From positions 186,001-250,000 of the forward strand of contig JADKGY010000006.1 of assembly GCA_016722045.1 (NCBI GenBank): 64,000 nucleotides of DNA, read 5' to 3'. The DNA is from Candidatus Opimibacter skivensis (lineage in GTDB: Bacteria > Bacteroidota > Bacteroidia > Chitinophagales > Saprospiraceae). A program made the position numbers and the translations under genes. The notes beneath the pieces were generated by a model, which saw only the letters and a list, made by a program, of their open reading frames with translations, did no database searches and had not been told where the DNA came from. Below, one piece after another: positions 25,063-36,200 of the stretch. Each line of letters begins with the position of its first letter. Within the stretch, counting starts at the first letter, position 1.

Positions 25063-26712
25063 ATGATCCAACAACATAAAGATTTAACTACACATCCAGA
25101 TCTGGGATCACATGCCGAAGGAACAGGGCATAAGAGAACCCAACGACCTGTTTATACTGATTTCCTTCCTCCGTGCAATCATGCATGTCCTGCAGGCGAA
25201 AATATCCAGGCCTGGCTTGGTCTCGCGCAAGGAGGTCATCATAAAGAGGCCTGGCAAAAATTAGTAGAAGAAAATCCGATGCCGGCTATCCATGGACGGG
25301 TTTGCTATCATCCGTGTGAAGATCAATGCAACCGCAGTTTTGTTGATCATACTGTAAGCATTCATGCTGTTGAAAGATTTTTAGGTGACCTGGCGCTTCA
25401 AGAAAATTGGGAAATAGAGATCAATGCAGCACCTACCGCAAAAAGGATTTTAATCGTGGGTGCCGGACCGAGCGGTTTGTCAGCAGCATATCATCTGGCA
25501 CGGGCGGGCCATAGCGTTGAAATTTTTGAAGCAGGACCATTGCCCGGCGGTATGATGCACTTTGGCATTCCTGCTTATCGATTGCCACGAAATATTCTGA
25601 TGGCCGAAATCAAACGAATTGAAAATACAGGTGTAAAAATCCGTCTCAATTATAAAGTTGAAGATATCGCAGCAGAAAAAGCTGCAGGAAATTTTGATGC
25701 GGTATTTATCGCTGTCGGGGCACATATCGGAAAGAAGGTTGACATCCCTGCACGCGATGCCGGTCAGATACTTGATGCTGTAAGTTTTATCCGCGAAGTT
25801 GAACTCGGGAATCCACCAAAATTAGGCAGACGTGTCGTCGTCTATGGTGGCGGTAATACAGCTATGGATGCAGCGCGCGTAGCCAGGCGTCTCGGCGCTT
25901 CTGAAGCATTCATCATCTATCGCCGCGACCGTGAACACATGCCCGCACATGATTTTGAAGCCGATGAAGCCATGGGGGAAGGTGTAAAGATTCACTGGCT
26001 GCGCACCATCAAAAGCATTGATCAAAATGCGTTCACCGTTGAAGTCATGAATATCGTGGACGGTAAGCCTGTTCCTACCGGTGAATTTGAAACTCTCGAA
26101 GCCGATTCACTCATACTTGCGCTTGGCCAGGATACAGATACAGGTTTTTTAAAAAATGTTGAAGGCATTTCTTTCAAAGATGACGGTACAGTCATCGTGG
26201 GACCTGATATGATGACCGGCAGCAAAGGAATTTTTGCAGGTGGTGATATGGTGCCCGGTGAACGCAGTGTCACCATCGCAGTAGGCCACGGCAAGAAAGC
26301 AGCAAAATATATCGATGGCTTTTTGCGCTCTCAACTTTATACTCCAGAGACCAAACACCCCATCATAGGTTTTGAACATCTGAATGTCTGGTACCGGACT
26401 CATGCGCCATTACAACAACAATCACATTTGCCTCTTGAAGAAGCGACAAAGGATTTTACAGAAATCGTGAGTGGACTGACAGAGACAGAAGCGCGGTATG
26501 AAGCAGGGAGATGTTTCTCCTGTGGCAATTGTTTTGAGTGCGATGGTTGTTTTGGTGCATGCCCCGAAGGTGCAATCATCAAACTAGGCCCGGGAAAACG
26601 ATATCAATTCAATTTTACGCTTTGCACAGGGTGTGCAGTTTGTTACGAACAATGTCCTTGTCATGCAATAGAAATGAATGCAGAACCTCCTGAATCACTT
26701 AATGGAATATAA
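25063..26712 (+). CDS. GltD-like NAD(P)H:ferredoxin oxidoreductase with 4Fe-4S domains
   Basis: ATG at 25063 is preferred over GTG 25057. Domains in order: an N-terminal GltD-type iron-sulfur segment (PPCNHACPAGENIQAW, VCYHPCEDQCNR), FAD-binding GAGPSGLSAAYHLARAGH, NAD(P)-binding VVYGGGNTAMDAARVARRLG, and a C-terminal pair of 4Fe-4S clusters (CDGCFGACPEG, CTGCAVCYEQCPC). This is the architecture of glutamate-synthase-small-subunit-like oxidoreductases that move electrons between NAD(P)H and ferredoxin. It ends 27 nt before nifJ, so it probably recycles ferredoxin for pyruvate oxidation or synthesis. Confidence 0.88.
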   Translation: MIQQHKDLTTHPDLGSHAEGTGHKRTQRPVYTDFLPPCNHACPAGENIQAWLGLAQGGHHKEAWQKLVEENPMPAIHGRVCYHPCEDQCNRSFVDHTVSIHAVERFLGDLALQENWEIEINAAPTAKRILIVGAGPSGLSAAYHLARAGHSVEIFEAGPLPGGMMHFGIPAYRLPRNILMAEIKRIENTGVKIRLNYKVEDIAAEKAAGNFDAVFIAVGAHIGKKVDIPARDAGQILDAVSFIREVELGNPPKLGRRVVVYGGGNTAMDAARVARRLGASEAFIIYRRDREHMPAHDFEADEAMGEGVKIHWLRTIKSIDQNAFTVEVMNIVDGKPVPTGEFETLEADSLILALGQDTDTGFLKNVEGISFKDDGTVIVGPDMMTGSKGIFAGGDMVPGERSVTIAVGHGKKAAKYIDGFLRSQLYTPETKHPIIGFEHLNVWYRTHAPLQQQSHLPLEEATKDFTEIVSGLTETEARYEAGRCFSCGNCFECDGCFGACPEGAIIKLGPGKRYQFNFTLCTGCAVCYEQCPCHAIEMNAEPPESLNGI

Positions 26713-26739
26713 GAAGCGACACGAAGGTGCAAATAGAAT

Positions 26740-29700
26740 ATGAACAAAAATAGTAAGGTAGCGACACTGGATGGAAATGAAGCCACGGCTTATATTGCCT
26801 ATAGGGTCAATGAGGTGTGTGCGATATTTCCCATCACTCCATCGTCGACGATGGCAGAACTTGCTGATGAGTGGTCATCAAAAGGAATGAAAAATATCTG
26901 GGGAAATATTCCGGATATCATTGAAATGCAAAGTGAAGGTGGCGCTGCAGGCACTGTACATGGGGCACTTCAAACCGGCGCATTGACGACAACTTTCACT
27001 GCATCACAGGGCCTCATGCTCATGCTGCCTAATATGTACAAGATAGCAGGCGAATTGACATCAACTGTTTTTCATGTTGCTGCCAGATCACTTGCATCAC
27101 AGGCGCTTTCCATTTTCGGAGATCACCAGGATGTGATGGCAGCACGTACTACAGGTTTCGCGATGCTGGCTTCAGCCAGTGTTCAGGAAGCGCATGATAT
27201 GGCCCTGATAGCACAGGCCGCCACACTGAAATCACGAATCCCGTTTATTCATTTTTTTGATGGCTTCCGCACATCACATGAAGTCAACAAACTTGTGCTT
27301 ATCCCGGATGAAACGATCAAATCCATGATCGATGATCAACTGGTATATGCTCATCGCAATAGGGCATTAAATCCGGACAAACCATTCATACGAGGCACTG
27401 CACAAAATCCCGATGTGTATTTTCAGGGTCGCGAATCAGCAAACATTTACTATAATGCTTGTCCGGAGATTGTGGCCAATGCGATGGAGTCGTTCAGTGA
27501 ACTTACAGGTCGCAGATACTTACCATTTAACTATCACGGGGTTCCCGATGCGGAAAGAGTCATCATCATCATGGGTTCCGGAACGGAGACGGCGACTGAA
27601 ACTTCGAATTTCTTAAATGCAACCGGAGAAAAAACTGGAGTGGTGCAGGTTCGTCTATTCAGGCCATTTTCCATAAAATATTTATTGGATGTACTCCCAG
27701 CTTCTGTCAAAACTATTGCTGTACTAGATCGGACCAAAGAATCCGGAGCTTCCGGCGAACCACTCTATCAGGATGTTCTGACTTCCCTCGTAGAAGCTTT
27801 CAACCAGGGCAAAATTTCTTCATTACCCCGTGTCATTGGCGGACGTTATGGATTATCATCAAAGGAATTTACACCTGCAATGGCAAAGTCAGTGTTTGAT
27901 GAATTAAAAAAACAAACGCCCAAAAATCATTTCACCATAGGGATCAATGATGATGTCACACACACCAGTCTCGACTATGATGCCTCTTTTAGTTTAGATG
28001 AATCAGGTTGGACACAAGCGTTGTTTTATGGATTGGGGTCTGATGGAACTGTAGGTGCAAATAAAAACAGTATTAAAATTATTGGCGAAAACACTGCTCT
28101 TTTTGCACAAGGTTATTTTGTATACGATTCAAAAAAATCAGGTGCCCAGACTGTATCTCATCTTCGCTTCGGGCCAAAACCAATAAAGGCACCATATCTA
28201 ATCGGATATGCTGATTTTATCGCGTGTCATCAATTTAATTTTTTAGAAAAAGTGGATATGCTTTCTCACGCCAAAAAGGGAGCGACACTATTATTGAATA
28301 GCACATTCACGCCTGATGAGCTATGGGATAAGCTTCCATGGCATGTTCAGCAAATTATTTTAGAAAAAAATTTACGCCTATATACAATTGATGCGGACAA
28401 AGTAGCACAGGATACAGGCATGGCCGGACGAATCAATACGATCATGCAAACCTGTTTTTTTGCCATCTCCGGTGTACTTCCACGCGATGAAGCCATCACG
28501 CATATCAAAAAAGCAATTGAGAAAACATATTTCAAAAAAGGAAAAGCCGTCATTGAAAAAAATTTCCTTGCCGTTGACCAGACTCTTCAGCATTTATCTG
28601 AAGTAAATATTCCGGATAAAACCACTGCACTACATCATGCTATTCCGGTCGTATCTGACAAAGCACCTGCTTTCGTCAAGGATGTCATCGGCAAGATGAT
28701 GTCAGGACATGGGGATGAGATCCCGGTGAGTGCTATGCCTGTGGATGGTACATATCCTTCGGGTACGACAAAATGGGAGAAACGGAATATCTCCGATATG
28801 ATCGCGATATGGAGACCAGATTTATGCATCCAATGCGGTAATTGCAGTTTCGTATGTCCTCATGCTGTGATCCGTGCTAAATTTTATCACACCGATTTGC
28901 TCGCTGATGCACCGGACGGATTTAAATCAGCACCGATCAATGCGCGTGGTTTCCCAGAGACAAAATATACGTTGCAGGTTTATGGGGAGGACTGCACAGG
29001 TTGTAATCTTTGTGTCGATGCATGTCCGGCCACTGATCCTGATGATCGATTCACAAGAGCCATTAATCTGGGGCCGATTCAACCTGCATTGGAACAAGAA
29101 CGAAAGAATATTGATTTTTTTGAATCCATTCCGTTTAATGATCGTGCCACAGTAAATTTTTCGATGGTGCATGGTGCACAGTTTCTGGAACCCTTGTTTG
29201 AATTTTCAGGAGCATGTGCAGGTTGTGGTGAGACGCCTTATATCCGATTGCTTACACAATTGTTTGGAGACAGATTACTCGTCGCTAATGCGACTGGTTG
29301 TTCCTCAATATTCGGAGGGAACCTTCCGACGACACCATGGACAAAAAACGAAGCCGGTAAAGGTCCTGCATGGTCTAATTCACTTTTTGAAGACAATGCT
29401 GAGTTTGGATTGGGTATGCGGCTCAGTGCAGACAAACAGCTGGCCATCGCCAAAGACATGCTAAAACAATTGGAACCGCAACTTGGAAAAGAATTCGTTT
29501 CCTCTCTCCTCGATTCATCGCAAAAGCTTGAATCGGAGATTGCAGCACAGCGGGGACGTGTGGATGAATTGAAAAATAAATTACAAACCATATCGTCCCC
29601 ACTTGCTGCTAATCTGCTTTCTGTCGCTGATTATCTGGTGCATCGAAGTGTGTGGCTGATCGGTGGTGATGGCTGGGCATATGATATAGGATCTGGTGGC

Positions 29701-30312
29701 CTGGATCATGCTATGGCGAGTGGACGGAACATAAATGTGTTGGTTCTTGACACTGAGGTTTATTCAAATACTGGTGGACAAATGTCAAAGGCTACTCCAA
29801 CTGCTGCTACTGCAAAATTTGCATCTGCAGGAAAACGTGTTGGCAAAAAAGATCTTGCATTACAGGCTATATCCTATGGCAATGTATATGTTGCCCAGAT
29901 CGCGATGGGTGCCAATCCACAGCAGACTTTATTGGCGATGAGAGAGGCAGAAGCGTATGATGGACCTTCACTTATACTTGCTTATAGTCATTGCATCGCT
30001 CATGGGATCGATATGCAAAAAGGCATGACGCAACAAGCGAATGCAGTAGCCAGTGGTTATTGGCCATTGATCAGATACAATCCTGTCCTCAGAAAAAATA
30101 ATCGTAATCCTTTTGTACTGGATTCACCACGTCCGACGATTTCGCTTAAAGAGTATGCATACAAAGAACTGCGCTACAAATTACTTACCCTCACTAATCC
30201 TGAGGAAGCCGAAAAGTTGATGACATTAGCGCAGGAGATTGTGGACCTGAGATGGAAGACGTATGAAACGATGGCGATGAGTGCAGCGGAGACGTTTCAT
30301 CCGGTGTTTTAA
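26740..30312 (+). CDS. nifJ: Pyruvate:ferredoxin (flavodoxin) oxidoreductase
   Basis: 1190 residues, the normal length for a single-chain PFOR. The N-terminal pyrimidine-binding domain has ITPSSTMAELADEW. Two ferredoxin-type clusters lie at CIQCGNCSFVCPHAV and CTGCNLCVDACP. The C-terminal third has the proximal cluster and TPP domain: CAGCGETPYIRLL, NATGCSSIFGGN and GGDGWAYDIGSGGLDH with VLDTEVYSNTGGQ. It converts pyruvate and CoA to acetyl-CoA, CO2 and reduced ferredoxin, reversibly. It is flanked by a ferredoxin-linked flavoprotein and a DHOD-like gene. A 9-bp repeat array follows the stop. Confidence 0.97.
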   Translation: MNKNSKVATLDGNEATAYIAYRVNEVCAIFPITPSSTMAELADEWSSKGMKNIWGNIPDIIEMQSEGGAAGTVHGALQTGALTTTFTASQGLMLMLPNMYKIAGELTSTVFHVAARSLASQALSIFGDHQDVMAARTTGFAMLASASVQEAHDMALIAQAATLKSRIPFIHFFDGFRTSHEVNKLVLIPDETIKSMIDDQLVYAHRNRALNPDKPFIRGTAQNPDVYFQGRESANIYYNACPEIVANAMESFSELTGRRYLPFNYHGVPDAERVIIIMGSGTETATETSNFLNATGEKTGVVQVRLFRPFSIKYLLDVLPASVKTIAVLDRTKESGASGEPLYQDVLTSLVEAFNQGKISSLPRVIGGRYGLSSKEFTPAMAKSVFDELKKQTPKNHFTIGINDDVTHTSLDYDASFSLDESGWTQALFYGLGSDGTVGANKNSIKIIGENTALFAQGYFVYDSKKSGAQTVSHLRFGPKPIKAPYLIGYADFIACHQFNFLEKVDMLSHAKKGATLLLNSTFTPDELWDKLPWHVQQIILEKNLRLYTIDADKVAQDTGMAGRINTIMQTCFFAISGVLPRDEAITHIKKAIEKTYFKKGKAVIEKNFLAVDQTLQHLSEVNIPDKTTALHHAIPVVSDKAPAFVKDVIGKMMSGHGDEIPVSAMPVDGTYPSGTTKWEKRNISDMIAIWRPDLCIQCGNCSFVCPHAVIRAKFYHTDLLADAPDGFKSAPINARGFPETKYTLQVYGEDCTGCNLCVDACPATDPDDRFTRAINLGPIQPALEQERKNIDFFESIPFNDRATVNFSMVHGAQFLEPLFEFSGACAGCGETPYIRLLTQLFGDRLLVANATGCSSIFGGNLPTTPWTKNEAGKGPAWSNSLFEDNAEFGLGMRLSADKQLAIAKDMLKQLEPQLGKEFVSSLLDSSQKLESEIAAQRGRVDELKNKLQTISSPLAANLLSVADYLVHRSVWLIGGDGWAYDIGSGGLDHAMASGRNINVLVLDTEVYSNTGGQMSKATPTAATAKFASAGKRVGKKDLALQAISYGNVYVAQIAMGANPQQTLLAMREAEAYDGPSLILAYSHCIAHGIDMQKGMTQQANAVASGYWPLIRYNPVLRKNNRNPFVLDSPRPTISLKEYAYKELRYKLLTLTNPEEAEKLMTLAQEIVDLRWKTYETMAMSAAETFHPVF

Positions 30313-30313
30313 T

Positions 30314-30421
30314 GTGAGAGAAGTGAGAGGAGTGAGAGGAGTGAGAGGAGTGAGAGGAGTGAGAGGAGTGAGAGAAGTGAGAGAAGTGAGAGGAGTGAGA
30401 GGAGTGAGAGGAGTGAAAGAA
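30314..30421 (+). repeat. 9-bp GTGAGAGGA tandem array
   Basis: Twelve units of GTGAGAGGA/GTGAGAGAA, starting 2 nt after the nifJ stop and filling most of the gap to the next gene. Related arrays lie at 40203 and 54318. Confidence 0.9.
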
Positions 30422-30471
30422 GTAAACTAAATGAAGATAGAAAGAGAAGCTTCTTGTATAAAATGTAGAAT

Positions 30472-31464
30472 ATGACAAGTCTTAGTACAACTTACCTTGG
30501 TCTGAAACTGCGATCTCCGATAGTGGTTTCAGCTTGTACACTTTCTGAGGATCTTGACAACATTCTCAAGATGGAAGATGCCGGTGCAGGGGCAGTGGTG
30601 ATGTTTTCCATGTTCGAAGAACAAATCAGAAAGGAAGAGGCCCTGATGGAGAATATCATGAAATCAACGACAAATGTTTTTGCAGAGGCATCAGATTTTT
30701 TCCCTGACCTTGATGAATATCATGTGGCAACAGGGAAATACCTTGAGACTATACGCACAGCGAAGGAGCGTGTCAATATCCCAATCATCGGCAGCCTCAA
30801 TGGAATTACACCAAAGGGTTGGATTGACTATGGAAAACAATTGGAACAGGCGGGAGCGGACGCGTTAGAGATCAATATATTTTTTATCCCCGCTGATGTG
30901 CGTTTGAGTGGTATAGATGTTGAACAACGCTATCTGGATATTATCAGGCTGATGAAACAGACAGTTAGTATACCTATCGCTGTAAAGATGAATCCTTACT
31001 TCAGTGCGATGGGACATATGGCATTGCAAATGCAGGATGCAGGTGCGGATGGGCTGGTATTATTTAACAGGTTTTATCAACCCGATTTTGATATTCAGCA
31101 ATTGAAGGTGATCCATGATATACAATTCAGTGAAGCTAATGAGATACGGTTGCCTTTGTTATGGATCGCCATACTATCAGGGCAGATCAAGGCATCACTG
31201 GCGGCGACGACTGGTGTGCAGAGCGCACATGAAGTTATTAAATATCTACTTGCCGGCGCTGATGTGACAATGACTGCCTCTGCATTGTACAAAAATGGAA
31301 TTGCCTATATTGCTCTAATGGAACGTGTATTGCGGCAATGGATGGACAGCATGAGGTTTCTTAGCCTGGATGACTTTCGCGGATCGATGAACCAGTCTAA
31401 TATATCAGATCCGACAGCGTATGAAAGAGCTAATTATATCCGGATATTAGAGGGGATAAAGTAA
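30472..31464 (+). CDS. Dihydroorotate dehydrogenase-like FMN protein
   Basis: 330 residues with a DHOD-type TIM barrel. It opens with LSTTYLGLKLRSPIVVSACT and continues with IIGSLNGITPKGWIDYGKQL, a phosphate/FMN strand IAVKMNPYF, and a late GVQSAHEVIKYLLAGADVTM segment where FMN phosphate binds. Canonical PyrD active-site residues are only partly recognisable, so orotate formation is not assured. In many Bacteroidota and Chlorobi this gene follows nifJ, suggesting a role linked to ferredoxin metabolism. Confidence 0.8.
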   Translation: MTSLSTTYLGLKLRSPIVVSACTLSEDLDNILKMEDAGAGAVVMFSMFEEQIRKEEALMENIMKSTTNVFAEASDFFPDLDEYHVATGKYLETIRTAKERVNIPIIGSLNGITPKGWIDYGKQLEQAGADALEINIFFIPADVRLSGIDVEQRYLDIIRLMKQTVSIPIAVKMNPYFSAMGHMALQMQDAGADGLVLFNRFYQPDFDIQQLKVIHDIQFSEANEIRLPLLWIAILSGQIKASLAATTGVQSAHEVIKYLLAGADVTMTASALYKNGIAYIALMERVLRQWMDSMRFLSLDDFRGSMNQSNISDPTAYERANYIRILEGIK

Positions 31465-31537
31465 ACGAAAGTTGAATACGTTAAAGCAATTTGAGTGACA
31501 GTTTCAGTTCCAGACATTTCACAACAATAATTTTCAA

Positions 31538-32983
31538 ATGCGCATCTTACTCACCGGAGCGAATGGATATATCGGAATGCGGCTATTGCCTGTTCTGGTA
31601 GAAGCCGGTCATGAAGTCACCTGTGTAGTGAGAAATCGTAATCGCTTTCAGCCTGCAGCCGACCTATTATCCAAAATAAATATCGTCGAATTCGATTTTC
31701 TTCAACCTGAAAATGCAATTCAACAATTCAATAAGAAACAATTTGATGTTGCCTATTACCTGATCCATTCACTTGGCGACACATTTACAACGCTTAAAGA
31801 ATATGAACTCAGATCTGTGGGTTGCTTTGTTCTTGTGGCCACACTTTGCCAGGTGAAGCAGGTTATTTATCTAGGTGGTATCAGTAACCAGGTCAATCTC
31901 TCGCAGCATTTGCTGGCTCGCAAAGTGGTGAAAGATGTGATCATCCGTTCCGGTATTCCATATACCATTTTTGAAGCGGGCATTATCGTAGGTTCTGGGA
32001 GTGTATCCTTTGAGATTATTCGCGACCTGACTGAAAAAATACCTGTCATGGTGGTTCCCCGCTGGTTAAATTCAAAATGTCAGCCTATCGCCATTCGGAA
32101 TGTGATAAACTATTTGAAAGAAAGCATACTGAATGAACAAACTTTAAATAAAACATTTGAAATCGGAGGACCTGATGTGCTGACCTATAAACAAATGCTT
32201 TCGGAGTTTGCGTCCGTGCGTGGTTATAAACGATATATTTTTTCGTTGCCTGTCATTTTTCCGGGCCTCTCCGTATACTGGTTGTATATGACCACTTCTG
32301 CGAATTTTACGATCGCACGTCAGCTGGTGCAAAGCATGAAAAATGATGTGATTTGCAAAGAGCATACTATTCAGGATATTATTCATCAGGAATTAATTCC
32401 ATACCGGGAGGCCATCGAAATGGCTTTTCTGAAAATTGAACAAAACATGGTCGTTTCCAGCTGGACAGATGCCGCCTCAAGCAGTATCAGCAATCTCGAT
32501 TTGAACCAGTATGTAGAAGTCCCTGTCAATGGATGTTACACAGACCGCAGGTGGACGGAAATTGATAATGATAAAGTGGAAGAAGTCGCCGATCGTTTCT
32601 TTGGTATCGGTGGAAATCAGGGTTGGTATTATGCTGATCAGTTATGGCGCATCCGTGGATTCATGGACAAACTGGTGGGAGGTGTAGGGATGGAAAGAGG
32701 AAGAAGAAGCGAGACTGACATTCAGCCCGGTGATGCACTTGATTTCTGGCGAGTACTTCTCGTCGATCGTAAAAATTACCGTTTGCTTTTATTCGCAGAA
32801 ATGAAAATGCCCGGTGAAGCCTGGCTTGAATTTTCAATCGTGAAAAATAAAAACCGAAGTGTACTCAAACAAATAGCCACATTTCGTCCGAACGGGATTT
32901 TAGGGCGAAATTATTGGTATGCCATGCTCCCCTTTCATTTTTTTATTTTCAGAAATATGCTGAAACGTATCGCCGGGAAATAA
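31538..32983 (+). CDS. SDR-type NAD(P)-binding protein with DUF2867 domain
   Basis: 481 residues. The N-terminal Rossmann part has MRILLTGANGYIGMRLLPVL (TGxxGxxG) and an atypical extended-SDR pattern (VIYLGGISNQ, FEAGIIVGSGSVSFE). From about residue 330 a DUF2867 domain follows (VPVNGCYTDRRW to FRNMLKRIAGK). YbjT-like proteins with this pairing are widespread but poorly understood; some act on NAD(P)H-linked quinone or lipid steps. A terminator-like hairpin follows at 33009. Confidence 0.85.
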   Translation: MRILLTGANGYIGMRLLPVLVEAGHEVTCVVRNRNRFQPAADLLSKINIVEFDFLQPENAIQQFNKKQFDVAYYLIHSLGDTFTTLKEYELRSVGCFVLVATLCQVKQVIYLGGISNQVNLSQHLLARKVVKDVIIRSGIPYTIFEAGIIVGSGSVSFEIIRDLTEKIPVMVVPRWLNSKCQPIAIRNVINYLKESILNEQTLNKTFEIGGPDVLTYKQMLSEFASVRGYKRYIFSLPVIFPGLSVYWLYMTTSANFTIARQLVQSMKNDVICKEHTIQDIIHQELIPYREAIEMAFLKIEQNMVVSSWTDAASSSISNLDLNQYVEVPVNGCYTDRRWTEIDNDKVEEVADRFFGIGGNQGWYYADQLWRIRGFMDKLVGGVGMERGRRSETDIQPGDALDFWRVLLVDRKNYRLLLFAEMKMPGEAWLEFSIVKNKNRSVLKQIATFRPNGILGRNYWYAMLPFHFFIFRNMLKRIAGK

Positions 32984-33292
32984 GCATAGGGCATGATTGC
33001 CCCCAATTCCCCTAAAGGGGACTTTTTGTATACTTTTTACTGACGTCGAATTAAGATTTTTCTCTGCAGTTGCATACTGTTTGAAAATGTTTTCAAAATA
33101 GACGATGATATCCGATATTAATTCGAAGTTGATAAACCTCGAATAGCTTTTCGTATGGTCTAATGCTCTTCGCGCTTCGCTCCAAACAATGATTTACGTC
33201 ATTGTTACCTATGATTTGCGGCATTTGATTTCCTCCCATAATACTGCACTTTGCTTTTCTTGATTGACGTAATCATTGTAAATATTCTTAAG
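32984..33292. other. Gap before LamG/T9SS gene
   Basis: 309 bases. Contains the hairpin at 33009, an 8-bp inverted repeat AACAATGA / TCATTGTT (33185-33206) and a small TTGAAAA-TG-TTTTCAA hairpin (33081-33096). No coding segment seen. Confidence 0.5.
33009..33027 (+). terminator. Terminator-like hairpin
   Basis: CCCC-TAAA-GGGG followed by ACTTTTTG, 26 nt after the stop of the SDR gene. Confidence 0.55.
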
Positions 33293-36200
33293 ATGAAAAA
33301 GATATATTTTCTCCTACTGATTATTTCCTCCCTCTTTACATTTTTTCCTTTCAAATCTTCAGCTACCACACCCGATGTCACCAAATGGATTAAAAACATT
33401 TCGGAAGGCGAAGGCGCACCCGCTATGGGACTGGATGACTATGCTCCTGAAATGGCGATAAGTGGAAAAGTCATACACATGCTATGGAGAACCAACAATA
33501 ACTGGGCAACCAGGCAATTGCAGTATCGCCGCTCATCCGATGGCGGAAAGACCTGGGAGGCCAAAAAGCTATTGGTAGATGCAAGTGGTTTTGATGATGC
33601 ATTACGATATCCACTTATGTACGTTTCCGGCAACTATGTTCATATCGCTTACATTATAAAAGTCGGAACAGGTCCCTCCGAACTTTTTTACCTGAGGTCA
33701 ACTGATGGCGGTCAGACTTTTGAAGCACCGAAAATTCTATACTCTATTCCCCAAAGCATGATTGAGCTAAGGATGAAAGGTGACGGAGCGCGAATTACAG
33801 TGGCGGCTGTCCACAATTGCTGGTATTGTGCCGATGTCAATATCCTCCATCTGTTTAATTCCGAAAATAACGGTAGTGTTTTTACAGATCGTATTGTGTC
33901 GGGCAATTTCAATGCTTACACTTTTTCAACCTGGGATATGGCCGTGACGGCCAGCAATATTTATTTAATGATTTTGGAAACCGTAGGCAATGTCTATGAC
34001 TATAATTACAACCTTCACGTTTTCAGTTCAAATAATCGTGGTCTTAGTTTTAAAGATAATATCGTCTCCGTACCGGCTTTGAGTGGTCTTCATCACCCAT
34101 TCCAATTGATGGATTATAACTGGGGTTATACGCGTAAAATAGCAACTGAAGGCAACAAGGTATGGGTTATCTGGAGTGGTTGGAATGCGGAGAATTTAGA
34201 AAGGATTTTCGTATCCGGCTCAGTGAATGCAGGCAACACCTTTAGTATTGCCAAAGAAATTTCCGGCACAATCACCGGTTTCCAAGCCGGGCAGGAATCT
34301 ATCCTCATCAATGGCAATCAAATTTATACCTGCTTCCTCATGGCAGATAGTAGGATTTTTGTTGCCAAAAGTCATAATGGAGGTGCTACGTTTGATCCAG
34401 CATATGCATATACACTCAAAGATGATGTACATCTCAGAGGAGGCTGGAGCCCAATGCTTCTTAAAGACCCTTTCAACGAAAATGCTTACCTCATCCGAAA
34501 TGGTCCTGGATACGGAGTATTATCTCCGGACTCCGATTATCCGGCTCAGTCGTTTTTGGGAAATGCCGTCATCAAGGACCAGCGATATGTAACAGCTGCT
34601 TTTGATGACGATGGTATTTTGCACATTGCCTATCAGGGTGGTCGGGTCTGGCTCTCTACAGGTGTATTTACAGATTATGAAATTCTTTATCGAAGAGTAG
34701 ATCCCGACTTCAGCGCCATCACTCCCGATGATAACTCCCTGCATTTTGCCGCAAAAGAAAATAACGGGGATGGAACGGGAGATGGCCGGTTTGATAAAAT
34801 GATCATCGGACCCGATGCCGATTTAAAATTTACCGGTCAAATGACTATTGAAGTTTGGTTAAAACCCGAAGCAAACCGACCTGCTACGTATATCACTCAA
34901 AATCATCCCGGAACCTGGAATCAATCCCAGGTCAGTGGATTTATCCTTTGGAGTGACGCTTACCAGAGCATGCAACCGGTCACAAATATCGTGACTACGA
35001 GTGGGCTGTACCCCATGTCGTCAAAACGAAAAATGCAGTTTAATGCATGGAATCATCTGGCGGTCACTTACAATAAAGATGGTGGGGCGCAAAATTTCAG
35101 ACTGTATCTCAATGGAGGATTAGTAGCCAGTACAACTGCCCTCGGTGATATTGTATCTCCTGATGTGATGTGGATGATCGGCGCTTTTGAAGATGCCTAT
35201 TATCGTGAAAGTTTTGAAGGGCAAATGGATGAATTACGATTTTGGAACGTGGCACGAACGCAGGAAGAAATCAAACAAAGTCTTTATACAAAACTTTCAG
35301 GGGCTGAACCTGGGCTTGTAGCGTACTACAACTTCAATGAAATTTCTCCTAACGGAGAAGTTGAAGATGTCACCGCTTTCTCACATACAGGATATCTCAT
35401 TTACAAAGAAGCCGTAAAACCAAGTACGATTAAAGATATAGGCGTACGATTCGAATATATACAATCAGGCTCAGAATTCTTTTTCACGCAAAAAACGGAT
35501 GGCGGAGAAAAATTTGATTGGACATTTGACGCTACACATACGTCCACCGAATTCAATCCTGTATATACATATCCATCCCCGGGTACGTATGAAGTATGCC
35601 TGACCGCAAGTGGCCATGAAAACGCAGGTACATATTGCGATACCGTGGTGGTCAAAGGTATTGCACGTGTTTTTCCGAATATCGGTGGTAATACCGGAGG
35701 AATCACACTCAATATTTTTGGCGGTGGTTTTGCATCAAACAGCAAAGCATTTCTGCGTAAGACAGGGCAAACTGAAATTGAAGCCATTAAAAATATTTTT
35801 GATCCCGGCGGAAGTGTAACCTCTGTCTTCGATCTGAAAGACAAAACTATTGGGGATTGGGATGTGGTGATTAAAACAGGTGCAGGCGAGATGATTCTAC
35901 CTTCAGGTTTTAAAATTATAGCCGGTGAAAAGGCGAAACCCTGGGTCAAATATGTAGGCGGTGGCACCTTACTTGTCAATCGCTGGACGCCTCAGACCAT
36001 CATTGTGGGCAATAACGCTAACGTCGATGCTTATGGTGTTGTACTGTGGGTGGCAGTTCCTAATGATCCGAACTTTGAAATCATTTTTCTCAACCTGAAT
36101 GCGAAAAAACCACAGCAAGCTATTGACAAAGGCTGGACCGACGAACTGGAATCTATAGGTCTGGCACAAGTGGTAGATAATGTATTCGGCAAACCAAGCA

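Noticed and set aside
30194..30478. Minus-strand frame with SHSSHSSHFSH repeats
   Set aside because: It is produced by the GTGAGAGGA array and runs into the end of nifJ.
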